A stretch of 9,872 nucleotides of DNA from the NCBI GenBank assembly GCA_030613665.1, contig JAUWLN010000059.1, forward strand, positions 1 to 9,872. Direction: 5' to 3'. Under the pieces are notes generated by a model that made no database searches, was not told where the DNA came from, and saw nothing but the letters and a program-made list of their open reading frames with translations. Source of the stretch: Dehalococcoidia bacterium. Its GTDB lineage: Bacteria > Chloroflexota > Dehalococcoidia > Dehalococcoidales > RBG-16-60-22. Both the position numbers and the translations under genes were made by a program. Positions 1 to 6,135 of the stretch are shown here, piece after piece. Position 1 is the stretch's first letter, and every line of letters begins with the position of its first letter.

Positions 1-292
1 CAATGAAGGGTCAATTCATCTGATAAGAGAGGTCATTATCACGCGGCCCCCGGTTTCCGAACTCGAGGCAGAACTCAAAAAGCTGAAAACACCGGCACTC
101 ATCATGATCGGTGACGAGGATGAGTGGTGCATCGACCCGGCGCTGATAATGAAAAAACATATGCCCGGAGCTGGATTGCTCGTTCTCCCCCAGTCCGGCC
201 ATGTCATCAATCTGGAAGAGCCGGACGTATTTAATCGGGCGCTGCTCGATTTTCTCACCGCCGTCGAGTCAGGGAAATGGGTGGTACGCTGA
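1..292 (+). CDS. alpha/beta hydrolase, C-terminal fragment (5' end outside window)
   Basis: The reading frame is open from base 2 to a TGA at 290-292 and gives about 96 residues, so the gene begins upstream of the window. The segment LKTPALIMIGDEDEWC followed by a proline and, some 30 residues on, LPQSGHVINLEEPDVFN is the classic end of an alpha/beta hydrolase fold protein. The Asp in GDEDEW sits where the acid of the catalytic triad lies, and the His in SGHV is the triad His. The final helix (VFNRALLDFLTAV) is also typical. The nucleophile Ser and oxyanion region are not in view, so substrate class (esterase, lactonase, C-C hydrolase, haloperoxidase-like) cannot be decided. It lies only 26 nt ahead of glpX on the same strand and could be cotranscribed with it. 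Fold assignment is secure; function is open. Confidence 0.8.
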   Translation, partial: NEGSIHLIREVIITRPPVSELEAELKKLKTPALIMIGDEDEWCIDPALIMKKHMPGAGLLVLPQSGHVINLEEPDVFNRALLDFLTAVESGKWVVR

Positions 293-303
293 ATATATAT
301 ATA
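293..303 (+). promoter_or_regulatory. AT-alternating stretch before glpX, possible -10 region
   Basis: Directly after the hydrolase stop codon there is an 11-base run of alternating A and T in an otherwise GC-rich area. It is 15 to 25 bases before the glpX start and could contain a TATA-type -10 element. I see no convincing -35 hexamer at the right distance upstream, so glpX may simply be read through from the hydrolase gene. Confidence 0.2.
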
Positions 304-318
304 CGCCAGTGAGGTCAG

Positions 319-1326
319 ATGATGGAAAGTGCACATTCTCGCCGGCATCATATTGAACGGAACATCGCCATGGAGCTGGTGCGCGCCACCGAGGCGGCAT
401 CAATGGCCGCCGCCCGCTATCTGGGCAGGGGCAATAAGGAATTGGTGGACCAGGCAGCGGTGGATGCCATGCGTTTTGCTCTGGGCTATGTCAGCATGGA
501 TGGCATCGTAGTCATCGGCGAGGGAGAGAAGGACGAAGCGCCCATGCTCTATATCGGCGAGCGCATTGGCAACGGCGCGGATTTGAAGGTCGATGTTGCG
601 GTCGACCCGGTAGACGGCACCGCGCTGGTGGCCAGTGGCCTTCCCGGAGCCATCTCCGCCGTGGCGCTTTCGGCGCAGGGCACCATGAACTGCCCGCGGC
701 AGTTTGTCTATATGAACAAAATCGTCACCGGACCGGAGGCCAGGGACGTAATCGACATCAATGCACCGACCGAGGAGAACCTGGAAAACATCGCCCGTGC
801 TAAAAGACGAAACGTATCGGACCTCACGGTGGTAGTCCTGGACAGGCCCCGCCACGAGCAGCTTTTATCGGAAATCAGAAACGTGGGCGCACGGGTAAAG
901 TTAATCCCTGCCGGTGACCTGGCGGCGGGCATTGAGGCCGCCCTGCCCGAGACAGGGGTGGATGTTCTGATGGGTATCGGCGGTACACCTGAAGGCGTGC
1001 TCACGGCTGCGGCACTACACTGCATTGGTGGTGTAATTCAATGCAAGGCCTGGCCGCGTGATAAAAAAGAGCGGGATATAGCCCTGGCAGACGGTATCAA
1101 TCTCGACAAAATCTATTACACCGACGACCTGATAAATAGCGAAGATGTGTTTTTCGCCGCCACCGGGGTCAGCACCGGCGAGCTACTGAAGGGCGTCCGC
1201 TACTTCAGCGGCGGCGCCGCCACCCAGTCTCTGGTCATGCGCTCCAGTTCCGGCACTGTCCGCTGGGTTGACGCCACCCATAACTTCGACCGGCTGGACA
1301 AGCTGAGGTCTCTTGAGCTTCCTTAG
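319..1326 (+). CDS. glpX: class II fructose-1,6-bisphosphatase (GlpX family)
   Basis: The 335-residue product hydrolyses fructose 1,6-bisphosphate to fructose 6-phosphate plus phosphate in the cytosol, the one-way step of gluconeogenesis. It matches the usual GlpX length (about 320-336). Diagnostic motifs are all present: GEGEKDEAPM at residues 67-76, the metal/phosphate motif DPVDGT at 96-101, GGTPEG at 221-226 with its Glu225, and the C-terminal block GELLKGVRYFSGG. Many GlpX proteins begin at the equivalent of IERNIAMELVRATEAA, so the first 11 residues, rich in His and Arg, are a short extension. Two adjacent ATGs (319 and 322) follow a GAGG at 311-314. The second has the more usual 7-nt spacing and may be the true start. 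The stop is TAG. The gene converges with the aldolase and phosphofructokinase genes, which act on the same sugar bisphosphate. Confidence 0.95.
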   Translation: MMESAHSRRHHIERNIAMELVRATEAASMAAARYLGRGNKELVDQAAVDAMRFALGYVSMDGIVVIGEGEKDEAPMLYIGERIGNGADLKVDVAVDPVDGTALVASGLPGAISAVALSAQGTMNCPRQFVYMNKIVTGPEARDVIDINAPTEENLENIARAKRRNVSDLTVVVLDRPRHEQLLSEIRNVGARVKLIPAGDLAAGIEAALPETGVDVLMGIGGTPEGVLTAAALHCIGGVIQCKAWPRDKKERDIALADGINLDKIYYTDDLINSEDVFFAATGVSTGELLKGVRYFSGGAATQSLVMRSSSGTVRWVDATHNFDRLDKLRSLELP

Positions 1327-1331
1327 AGGGC

Positions 1332-1355
1332 ATCCTGGCCGTGGTTCTGCCGGAT
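1332..1355. terminator. weak hairpin between convergent glpX and aldolase genes
   Basis: In the 36-nt gap between the two stop codons, ATCC plus GGC (1332-1339, with one bulged T at 1336) can pair with GCC plus GGAT (1349-1355) around a 9-nt loop. This gives a 7-bp stem that would form in either transcript. There is no T-run on either side, so it is at best a weak bidirectional terminator or a Rho-dependent stop region. Confidence 0.25.
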
Positions 1356-1362
1356 ACAGAGG

Positions 1363-2628
1363 TTATTCGACCACGTATTTCTCTACCAGCTCTACGGTAT
1401 TGAACACGTTAAGTTTCTGAAAGAGGTAGCTAAAGCGCTCTTCCAGCGCTTCCCCAATCTTTTTCAGGTTGCCTGCGGGCATGCCCCATATCTCTTTCTT
1501 GAAATCGCCAAAGGCTTTCTTGCGCGTTTTATACAGGAACTGCTCCTCGGTATCGCCCGACTTTCTCTCGTCGCTGTACTGCTCAAGCAGATGCGTGTTT
1601 ATTTTTTCCATCAATCCCTGAGGGAAATGGGGACTATCGTAGATTATATTCTGAAAGCCGGTGGCCAGATGGACCTCCACAGTGCCGGTCTCCGGGAACA
1701 GATGAAAGGCCTCATCAGGCAAAGTGGAAGCCCCGTGCTGCACGGCACCGCCCATGCCATATTCCTCACGGGCTGCTCTGGAAAGCTCCCTCAAGGTATC
1801 AAAATCAAGCTCCACGCTGGCGATTCCCCCATCCGGCAGGACAACCCCACCATGCGTCGTTCCGGTCTGCACGCTGATTTTGGAGATTCCCCTGACATTC
1901 GGCCCCAGCAGAGCCAGATAACCGCTCATAAACGCCCGCAGGTCTCCCACCGTGCTGTTCTGCTTGCCCACCTCCCCGATTTCACCCCCGACGGAAATGG
2001 TAACCCCTGACGGCTCTATGCTGCGGATGAAGCCGGTCATTTCCGCGGTGACGCGGCAGTTCTCCGCCTGTTGCTGCTCCAGGTTTTCTTTTTCTATATC
2101 AACCAGCGTGGAGGCATCAATATCGATATTCAGAAAGCCAGCGCCAACCGCCTCTTTGATTAATACCTTCATGCCCTCTATTTCCTGCTTCGGGTCGGCG
2201 CTGTATCTCTTCTGGTTCATCTGAAAATGGTCGCCCTGTATGAAAACAGGCCCCTGGAATCCCTCTTTTATGGCCGCCGCCAGTAGGCAGGTGACGTATT
2301 CTGCCGGCCTCTGCTTGGTATAGCCCATTTCCGAGCGCGCAATTTCAAAGATAAAGGCACCAATCTTATGCTTCAGCGCCGCACGGAAAACGGCCCGGGC
2401 TACCTCATAGGTAATACCCCGGATGTTTATTGCCGGGACAGTCTTATTGTGGTAGGCTCCTTTGCCAGCGGCATCATACAGTCCCTGAATGCTTGCCGGA
2501 TAAATGCCCTGCCCGGCCGCAAGTTCCCGAATCTGCCGTCGGTTCTCTTCCCTGACCGGCTCATCGGCGCTGAAAACCGCCTGCTCCACCAGGCCATCAA
2601 TCCTATCACCAGCTATTGATGCACTCAT
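1363..2628 (-). CDS. class II fructose-1,6-bisphosphate aldolase family protein (long form, 421 aa)
   Basis: This zinc-dependent aldolase is expected to cleave fructose 1,6-bisphosphate reversibly to dihydroxyacetone phosphate and glyceraldehyde 3-phosphate. The class II signature residues are spread as expected. QGDHFQMN at 131-138 carries the catalytic Asp133 and zinc His134. DIDAST follows at 169-174 and GGEIGEVG at 214-221. GTTHGG at 256-261 has zinc His259, and VQHGAST at 296-302 has zinc His298. At 421 residues it is longer than the common 285-360-residue forms, with an extra N-terminal helical region (about 65 residues) and a C-terminal tail after residue 340. The start ATG is preceded by GAGGTG (2636-2641, spacing 7). 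It follows the phosphofructokinase gene after 20 nt, so the two form an operon. Tagatose-bisphosphate aldolase activity is possible, but the neighbours favour the fructose substrate. Confidence 0.88.
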   Translation of the reverse strand: MSASIAGDRIDGLVEQAVFSADEPVREENRRQIRELAAGQGIYPASIQGLYDAAGKGAYHNKTVPAINIRGITYEVARAVFRAALKHKIGAFIFEIARSEMGYTKQRPAEYVTCLLAAAIKEGFQGPVFIQGDHFQMNQKRYSADPKQEIEGMKVLIKEAVGAGFLNIDIDASTLVDIEKENLEQQQAENCRVTAEMTGFIRSIEPSGVTISVGGEIGEVGKQNSTVGDLRAFMSGYLALLGPNVRGISKISVQTGTTHGGVVLPDGGIASVELDFDTLRELSRAAREEYGMGGAVQHGASTLPDEAFHLFPETGTVEVHLATGFQNIIYDSPHFPQGLMEKINTHLLEQYSDERKSGDTEEQFLYKTRKKAFGDFKKEIWGMPAGNLKKIGEALEERFSYLFQKLNVFNTVELVEKYVVE

Positions 2629-2648
2629 AATTTAACACCTCGTTCTCT

Positions 2649-3755
2649 TCACCTGAAAATGCTCCGGCGTCCGCTGTACCGCTCCATATCATAGTGCTTT
2701 TCAAGGTCTACATAGCTCGTCCGACCGACGACCCTGTCCATCGGACAGGCGGTAACCTCGCCGTTTCGATAACATACCATCTTGCCGAAATCTCCGGTCA
2801 CAATCAAGTCAACCGCGGCAATGCCAAAATATCGCCCCATTCTGCGGTCATAGGCGCAGGGGGCGCCGCCGCGCTGCAGGTGGCTGAGAACAACACTCCT
2901 CGTCTCCACCTCGGTACCTTTATATATTTCACTGGCCAGGTAATCGCCAATCCCGCCCAGCATCTTGTGGCCGAAACCGTCCACGCCTTCCCGCCTGACG
3001 AACTCCTGGTACCCAATGGGCTTGGCTCCCTCAGCGACGATGATAATCTCGTAACGGCTTCCCGCCTCTCTCCCCTCCAGGAGCAGTTCATTTACCCTCT
3101 CCATAGAGAAATCACACTCCGGAATGAGTATGATGTAGGCGCCGCAGGACTCACCGCCCTCCAGGGCCAGCCAGCCCGAATGCCTGCCCATCGTCTCTAC
3201 CACGAATATCCGGCGGTGCGACCCTGCCGTGGTTCTCAGCCGGTCAACTTCCTCGGTAATCACACTCACTGCGGTTTCAAAACCCAGCGTGTAATCCGTT
3301 TCGACAAGGTCTCTATCAATGGTTTTGGGAATGCCCACCACGTTAATGCCTTCCTGCGCCAGCTTGCAAGCCACGCCGAGCGTATCATCGCCCCCGATAG
3401 CAATCAGCGCTTCAATCTCTAACTTTTTAATGTTTTTCATCACCAGTTTGGAGAGGTCATACCCGGGGTTGTAAGGGTTGGTCCGGGAGGTCCCCAGCAT
3501 GGTGCCGCCGTATCTATCCCAGGTTCTTACCTTCTGTTCATCCAGGACAGTTATATAGCCATCCTTTTCAATATCGGCGCCCGCTTCGAACATAAGGCCG
3601 CTCCAGCCGTTCCTGATGCCGAGCACCTCGTACTGGACCCCCCTCTCCGATTCCAGCCGCTTGTCCGTGGCGGTCTTGACCGCCCATTTGATGGCCGGAT
3701 TCAGGCCGGCGCAGTCGCCGCCGCCGGTGAGTATGCCGATTCTCTCTTTTGCCAT
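2649..3755 (-). CDS. 6-phosphofructokinase, PPi-dependent type predicted
   Basis: The 368-residue product phosphorylates fructose 6-phosphate at C1. PFK-A superfamily motifs are complete: GGGDCAGLN at 11-19 (phosphate-donor loop), GGDD at 121-124, PKTIDRD at 143-149 with catalytic Asp147, ETMGRHSGW at 187-195 for sugar phosphate binding, and SHLQRGG at 291-297. In this family, Asp at the second position after GG-D (here Asp124) plus Lys before TID (here Lys144) mark pyrophosphate-dependent, reversible enzymes. ATP enzymes have Gly at both sites. The loop normally reads TIDND but here is TIDRD, an unusual Asn-to-Arg change next to the catalytic base. The ATG at 3755 has no recognisable Shine-Dalgarno sequence, so translation may be leaderless or weak. 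It is the first gene of an operon with the aldolase. The family is certain; the phosphate donor is inferred. Confidence 0.92.
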   Translation of the reverse strand: MAKERIGILTGGGDCAGLNPAIKWAVKTATDKRLESERGVQYEVLGIRNGWSGLMFEAGADIEKDGYITVLDEQKVRTWDRYGGTMLGTSRTNPYNPGYDLSKLVMKNIKKLEIEALIAIGGDDTLGVACKLAQEGINVVGIPKTIDRDLVETDYTLGFETAVSVITEEVDRLRTTAGSHRRIFVVETMGRHSGWLALEGGESCGAYIILIPECDFSMERVNELLLEGREAGSRYEIIIVAEGAKPIGYQEFVRREGVDGFGHKMLGGIGDYLASEIYKGTEVETRSVVLSHLQRGGAPCAYDRRMGRYFGIAAVDLIVTGDFGKMVCYRNGEVTACPMDRVVGRTSYVDLEKHYDMERYSGRRSIFR

Positions 3756-3783
3756 GGTACTTATAGCTTATAAATTTCACCCC

Positions 3784-3803
3784 CTGCTGTCAATTGACAG
3801 CAG
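3784..3803. promoter_or_regulatory. perfect 20-bp palindrome, probable regulator binding site
   Basis: CTGCTGTCAATTGACAGCAG is identical to its own reverse complement over all 20 bases. It lies in the 120-bp region between the divergent phosphofructokinase and enolase-superfamily genes. Each arm contains TTGACA read outward (3794-3799 on +, 3788-3793 on -). Its centre is about 59-60 bases upstream of the predicted start point of the right-hand promoter and close to the phosphofructokinase start codon (38 bases). A dimeric transcription factor could therefore control one or both genes. The regulator is not encoded in the window. A chance perfect palindrome of this length is unlikely. Confidence 0.6.
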
Positions 3804-3816
3804 CAACTCCCAAACG

Positions 3817-3846
3817 TTGACAAGTGAATATCAGAGAAAATAAAAT
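3817..3846 (+). promoter_or_regulatory. sigma70-type promoter for the enolase-superfamily gene
   Basis: A consensus -35 box TTGACA (3817-3822) is followed after 18 bases by TAAAAT (3841-3846), a near-consensus -10 box. The predicted start of transcription near 3853 would give a leader of about 23 nt carrying the GAGGAGG ribosome binding site at 3863-3869 before the ATG at 3876. Confidence 0.6.
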
Positions 3847-3875
3847 ACTCACCAACCGCAACGAGGAGGGCCAGA

Positions 3876-4998
3876 ATGAAGATTACCAGAGTTGAAGCCA
3901 TTGAACTGCGTCTGCCGGAGAAAGAAGTTTCCGAGGCCAAGTATTCATCAGCGCAGGACGCGGTGGTCGTCAAGGTCCATACCGATGAAGGAATAGTGGG
4001 CATCGGCGACTCTTTTTCCCTGCCTCACGTGATAAAAGCAATGATAGAAGCGCCCCTGAGCGGAGCCAGCGCCACCGGCCTGGCAAGGCTAATCATCGGC
4101 ATGAACCCGCTGGATATCAGGCCCATAAATCACCTGCTCCAGGCCCGCAATATCAGGCTGGGGCGCCGCGGCATCATCTGCCACGCCATCGCCGCCATCG
4201 ACATCGCCCTCTGGGACATTGCCGGCAAGTACTATAACCAGCCGGTCTATCATCTGCTGGGCGGTGCCTTTCACAAGAAGCTGCGTGCCTACGCCAGCAT
4301 ACTGTTCGGCCCCGACGGCAAGTCCACCGCCGAAATCGGGAAAAGATGGGTGGACGAGGGGTTCACCGCGGTGAAGTTCGGCTGGACGCCGATGGGCCAG
4401 AGCGAAAAGCTGGACCTTGAGCTTGTGGAAGGGGGCCGGCGGGGCGTGGGGGAGAAAAACGACCTCATCATCGATGCCGGCTGCTGCTGGGACGCCAACA
4501 CCGCCATCAAGCGGGCGCAACAGTTCCAGGACTACAACGTGCTCTTTTTGGAGGAGCCACTCAACCGGGAGAATGTGGAAGGCTACCACAAACTGACCGG
4601 CGTCTCTCCCATACCCATCGCCGCCGGAGAAGGTGAGGCGGGTCGGTTTTCCCACCAGGACTTCATTGAGCGCAGCAGCATCAATATCGTCCAGATAGAC
4701 GTGGAAAACACCGGCCTGACTGAAGCCTGCCGGGTGGCTGATTTCGCCGAAGACCGCGGCGTGAAGGTGGTCGACCATTTTTACACCAATACCATCGGCT
4801 CCGCCGCAGGTTTGCACTTCCTGGCCTCCCGCCAGAGTGCCTTCATCATGGAATACTGCGTTGAGGAGACCCCGATACGCTGGGACCTGACCAAACAAGA
4901 AAATGCCGGTGGTGGACGGCTGCGTTGAAGTACCGGAGGGGCCCGGGCTGGGCATTGATCTTGACGAGGAGGCCATCGAGCGGTATAGAGTGGGGTAA
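3876..4998 (+). CDS. mandelate racemase/muconate lactonizing enzyme family protein (enolase superfamily), 3' end frameshifted
   Basis: Members abstract a proton next to a carboxylate with Mg2+ help, for example sugar-acid dehydratases, racemases and cycloisomerases. The N-terminal capping domain spans about residues 1-125. It is followed by a barrel with metal ligands Asp200 (LIIDAG), Glu226 (FLEEPL) and Glu252 (AAGE). An Asp275/His301 pair (VQID, VVDHF) resembles the mandelate racemase His-Asp dyad. On strand two the residues are Lys167-Phe-Gly rather than KxK or KxH, so the exact subgroup is unclear. The uninterrupted frame ends at a TGA at 4926-4928 after an atypical Gly/Arg-rich tail. From 4903 the +1 frame instead gives MPVVDGCVEVPEGPGLGID and so on, the normal end of this family, to a TAA at 4996-4998. 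One extra A in the run at 4900-4903 explains this; the corrected protein has about 373 residues. GAGGAGG at 3863-3869 supports the start. Confidence 0.85.
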
Positions 4999-5013
4999 CT
5001 GGTAAAAACAAGC

Positions 5014-5991
5014 CTATAACTCAACGCTGATACCGATACCCGCCTGCACCGCCTTGTCATAGACCAGCTTGGCGGCGGCGACATCCTGAATGGCCAGCCC
5101 ATTGGACTTGAACAGGATTATCTCCCGTTCATCCACCCGGCCCGGCTTTTTCCCGGTAATCACCTCGCCCAGCTCAGCATGCAGGTGAGATTTGTCAATC
5201 GCCCCCTCCTGAATGGGAATCATGATATCCCCCGCCTCGTTAAGGCACGCGTCATAGGAATCGGCAATTATTTTCGACCGCTTTATGGTAGCCGTGTCCA
5301 GCTCCCGGGCCCTGAGCGTGTGGCTACCGACGCTGTTGATGTGGGTTCCCTCTCTGACTTTACCGCCGTCAAATACAGGCGTCGGCGATGAGCTGGCGGT
5401 GCAGATGATGTCCGCTTCTTCCAGGACCTGGTCGGCTGATGCCGCCCTGATAATATCAAGCTGAAGTGAAGATGCCATGTCCGTGATAAACCGGCCCACC
5501 GCTTCATCATTTACGTCATAAACACAGGCTTTGTCAATATCTCTGGCGACGGTCATCGCCTGAAGTTGCGTCCGGGCCTGGGCACCGGCACCGAAGATGC
5601 CGACCTTCTGTCCCCTGTCTTCGCGGGCAAGGTACCTGGTAGCAACCCCGCTGGCGGCACCGGTCCTGACCGCGGTGAGGTAGCCACCGTCCATAATGCA
5701 GATAACATCGCCGGTTTCCGGGTCCTGAAGCAGCACTTTACCCATGATGGTGGGCAATTTGTGCTTTGCGGGATTATTGACATAGCTGGTCACCACCTTG
5801 CAGGCCAGCGCGCCCATCTCCTTGAGATACGCCGGCATGTAGAGTCCCAGGCCTTCCCCGGTGAACAGGTTGATGCGCGGGGGCAGAACCGCGGTGCCGG
5901 AAGCCAGCTCAACGAACGCCTTTTCCACCGCCTCCATGCACTGCGCCATATCAAGCACTTTCATCACGTCATTCTGGTTCAGTAACAGCAC
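5014..5991 (-). CDS. ornithine cyclodeaminase / mu-crystallin family protein
   Basis: The 325-residue product has the normal length and layout of this NAD(P)-binding family. Members include ornithine cyclodeaminase, archaeal alanine dehydrogenase, and imine reductases for proline-like amino acids. The substrate domain shows Lys65 in CKVVTSY, then NNPAKHKLPT at 72-81 and LTAVRTGAASG at 105-115 with Arg109. The Rossmann dinucleotide loop is GIFGAGAQAR at 131-140. The C-terminal block FKSNGLAIQDVAAAK at 294-308 carries the conserved Asp303. Translation starts at GTG (5989-5991), fixed by AAGGAG at 5999-6004 with 7-nt spacing. A good promoter lies just upstream. The gene is convergent with the enolase-superfamily gene (15-nt gap to its corrected stop) and divergent from the M20 gene. 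Substrate specificity in this family cannot be told from motifs alone. The stop is TAG. Confidence 0.9.
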   Translation of the reverse strand: MLLLNQNDVMKVLDMAQCMEAVEKAFVELASGTAVLPPRINLFTGEGLGLYMPAYLKEMGALACKVVTSYVNNPAKHKLPTIMGKVLLQDPETGDVICIMDGGYLTAVRTGAASGVATRYLAREDRGQKVGIFGAGAQARTQLQAMTVARDIDKACVYDVNDEAVGRFITDMASSLQLDIIRAASADQVLEEADIICTASSSPTPVFDGGKVREGTHINSVGSHTLRARELDTATIKRSKIIADSYDACLNEAGDIMIPIQEGAIDKSHLHAELGEVITGKKPGRVDEREIILFKSNGLAIQDVAAAKLVYDKAVQAGIGISVEL

Positions 5992-6018
5992 CTGCCCTCT
6001 CCTTGCCTGTTTAATTGC

Positions 6019-6047
6019 AATATATCACGGACAACCAGTTCTGACAA
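6019..6047 (-). promoter_or_regulatory. sigma70-type promoter for the ornithine cyclodeaminase family gene
   Basis: Read on the minus strand, TTGTCA (6042-6047) and TATATT (6019-6024) are separated by exactly 17 bases, one mismatch each from the consensus boxes. Transcription would start near 6012, giving a leader of about 20 nt that contains the AAGGAG at 5999-6004 before the GTG start. An 8-bp palindrome ATTGCAAT (6014-6021) overlaps the -10 box and start point. Confidence 0.6.
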
Positions 6048-6060
6048 TCGCGGCAGCTCG

Positions 6061-6120
6061 TTGCCTTGAGAGGTTCATTTCTGATACAGTGAATGATAGT
6101 TTTGTATCGTTTATCAAAGT
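6061..6120 (+). promoter_or_regulatory. AT-richer leader upstream of the M20 gene with repeated TGATA/TATCA half-sites
   Basis: This part of the 144-bp divergent gap must hold the promoter for the M20 pair. I find only a weak box pair (TTGCCT at 6061-6066 with GATACA at 6083-6088, spacing 16). TGATA occurs at 6082-6086 and 6094-6098, and the reverse form TATC at 6105-6108 and TATCA at 6112-6116. GATACA and TGTATC (6103-6108) form an inverted repeat. This could be an operator, but the half-sites are short and could arise by chance. Confidence 0.3.
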
Positions 6121-6135
6121 ACGGAAGGTACCGAT

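Noticed and set aside
1363..2628. GatZ/KbaZ (tagatose-bisphosphate aldolase non-catalytic subunit), suggested by the similar length
   Set aside because: The product keeps the full set of class II catalytic and zinc residues, including the THGG and QHGAS histidines that define an active aldolase.
2694..3422. 242-codon plus-strand frame inside the phosphofructokinase gene, and similar frames inside the aldolase and M20 genes (for example 7438-8136 minus)
   Set aside because: Each is the complement of a well-supported enzyme gene and lacks a ribosome binding site and family features.
4893..4910. Programmed ribosomal frameshift in the enolase-superfamily gene
   Set aside because: No classic slippery heptamer plus downstream structure or RF2-like stop context is evident, and this family is not known to use frameshifting; an A-run indel is simpler.
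4089..5102. Long open frame (337 codons) on the minus strand across the enolase-superfamily gene
   Set aside because: It is antisense to a gene with clear family motifs and its product is low-complexity, Gly/Val/Ala-rich sequence with no recognisable domain. A GC-rich third-position effect explains it.
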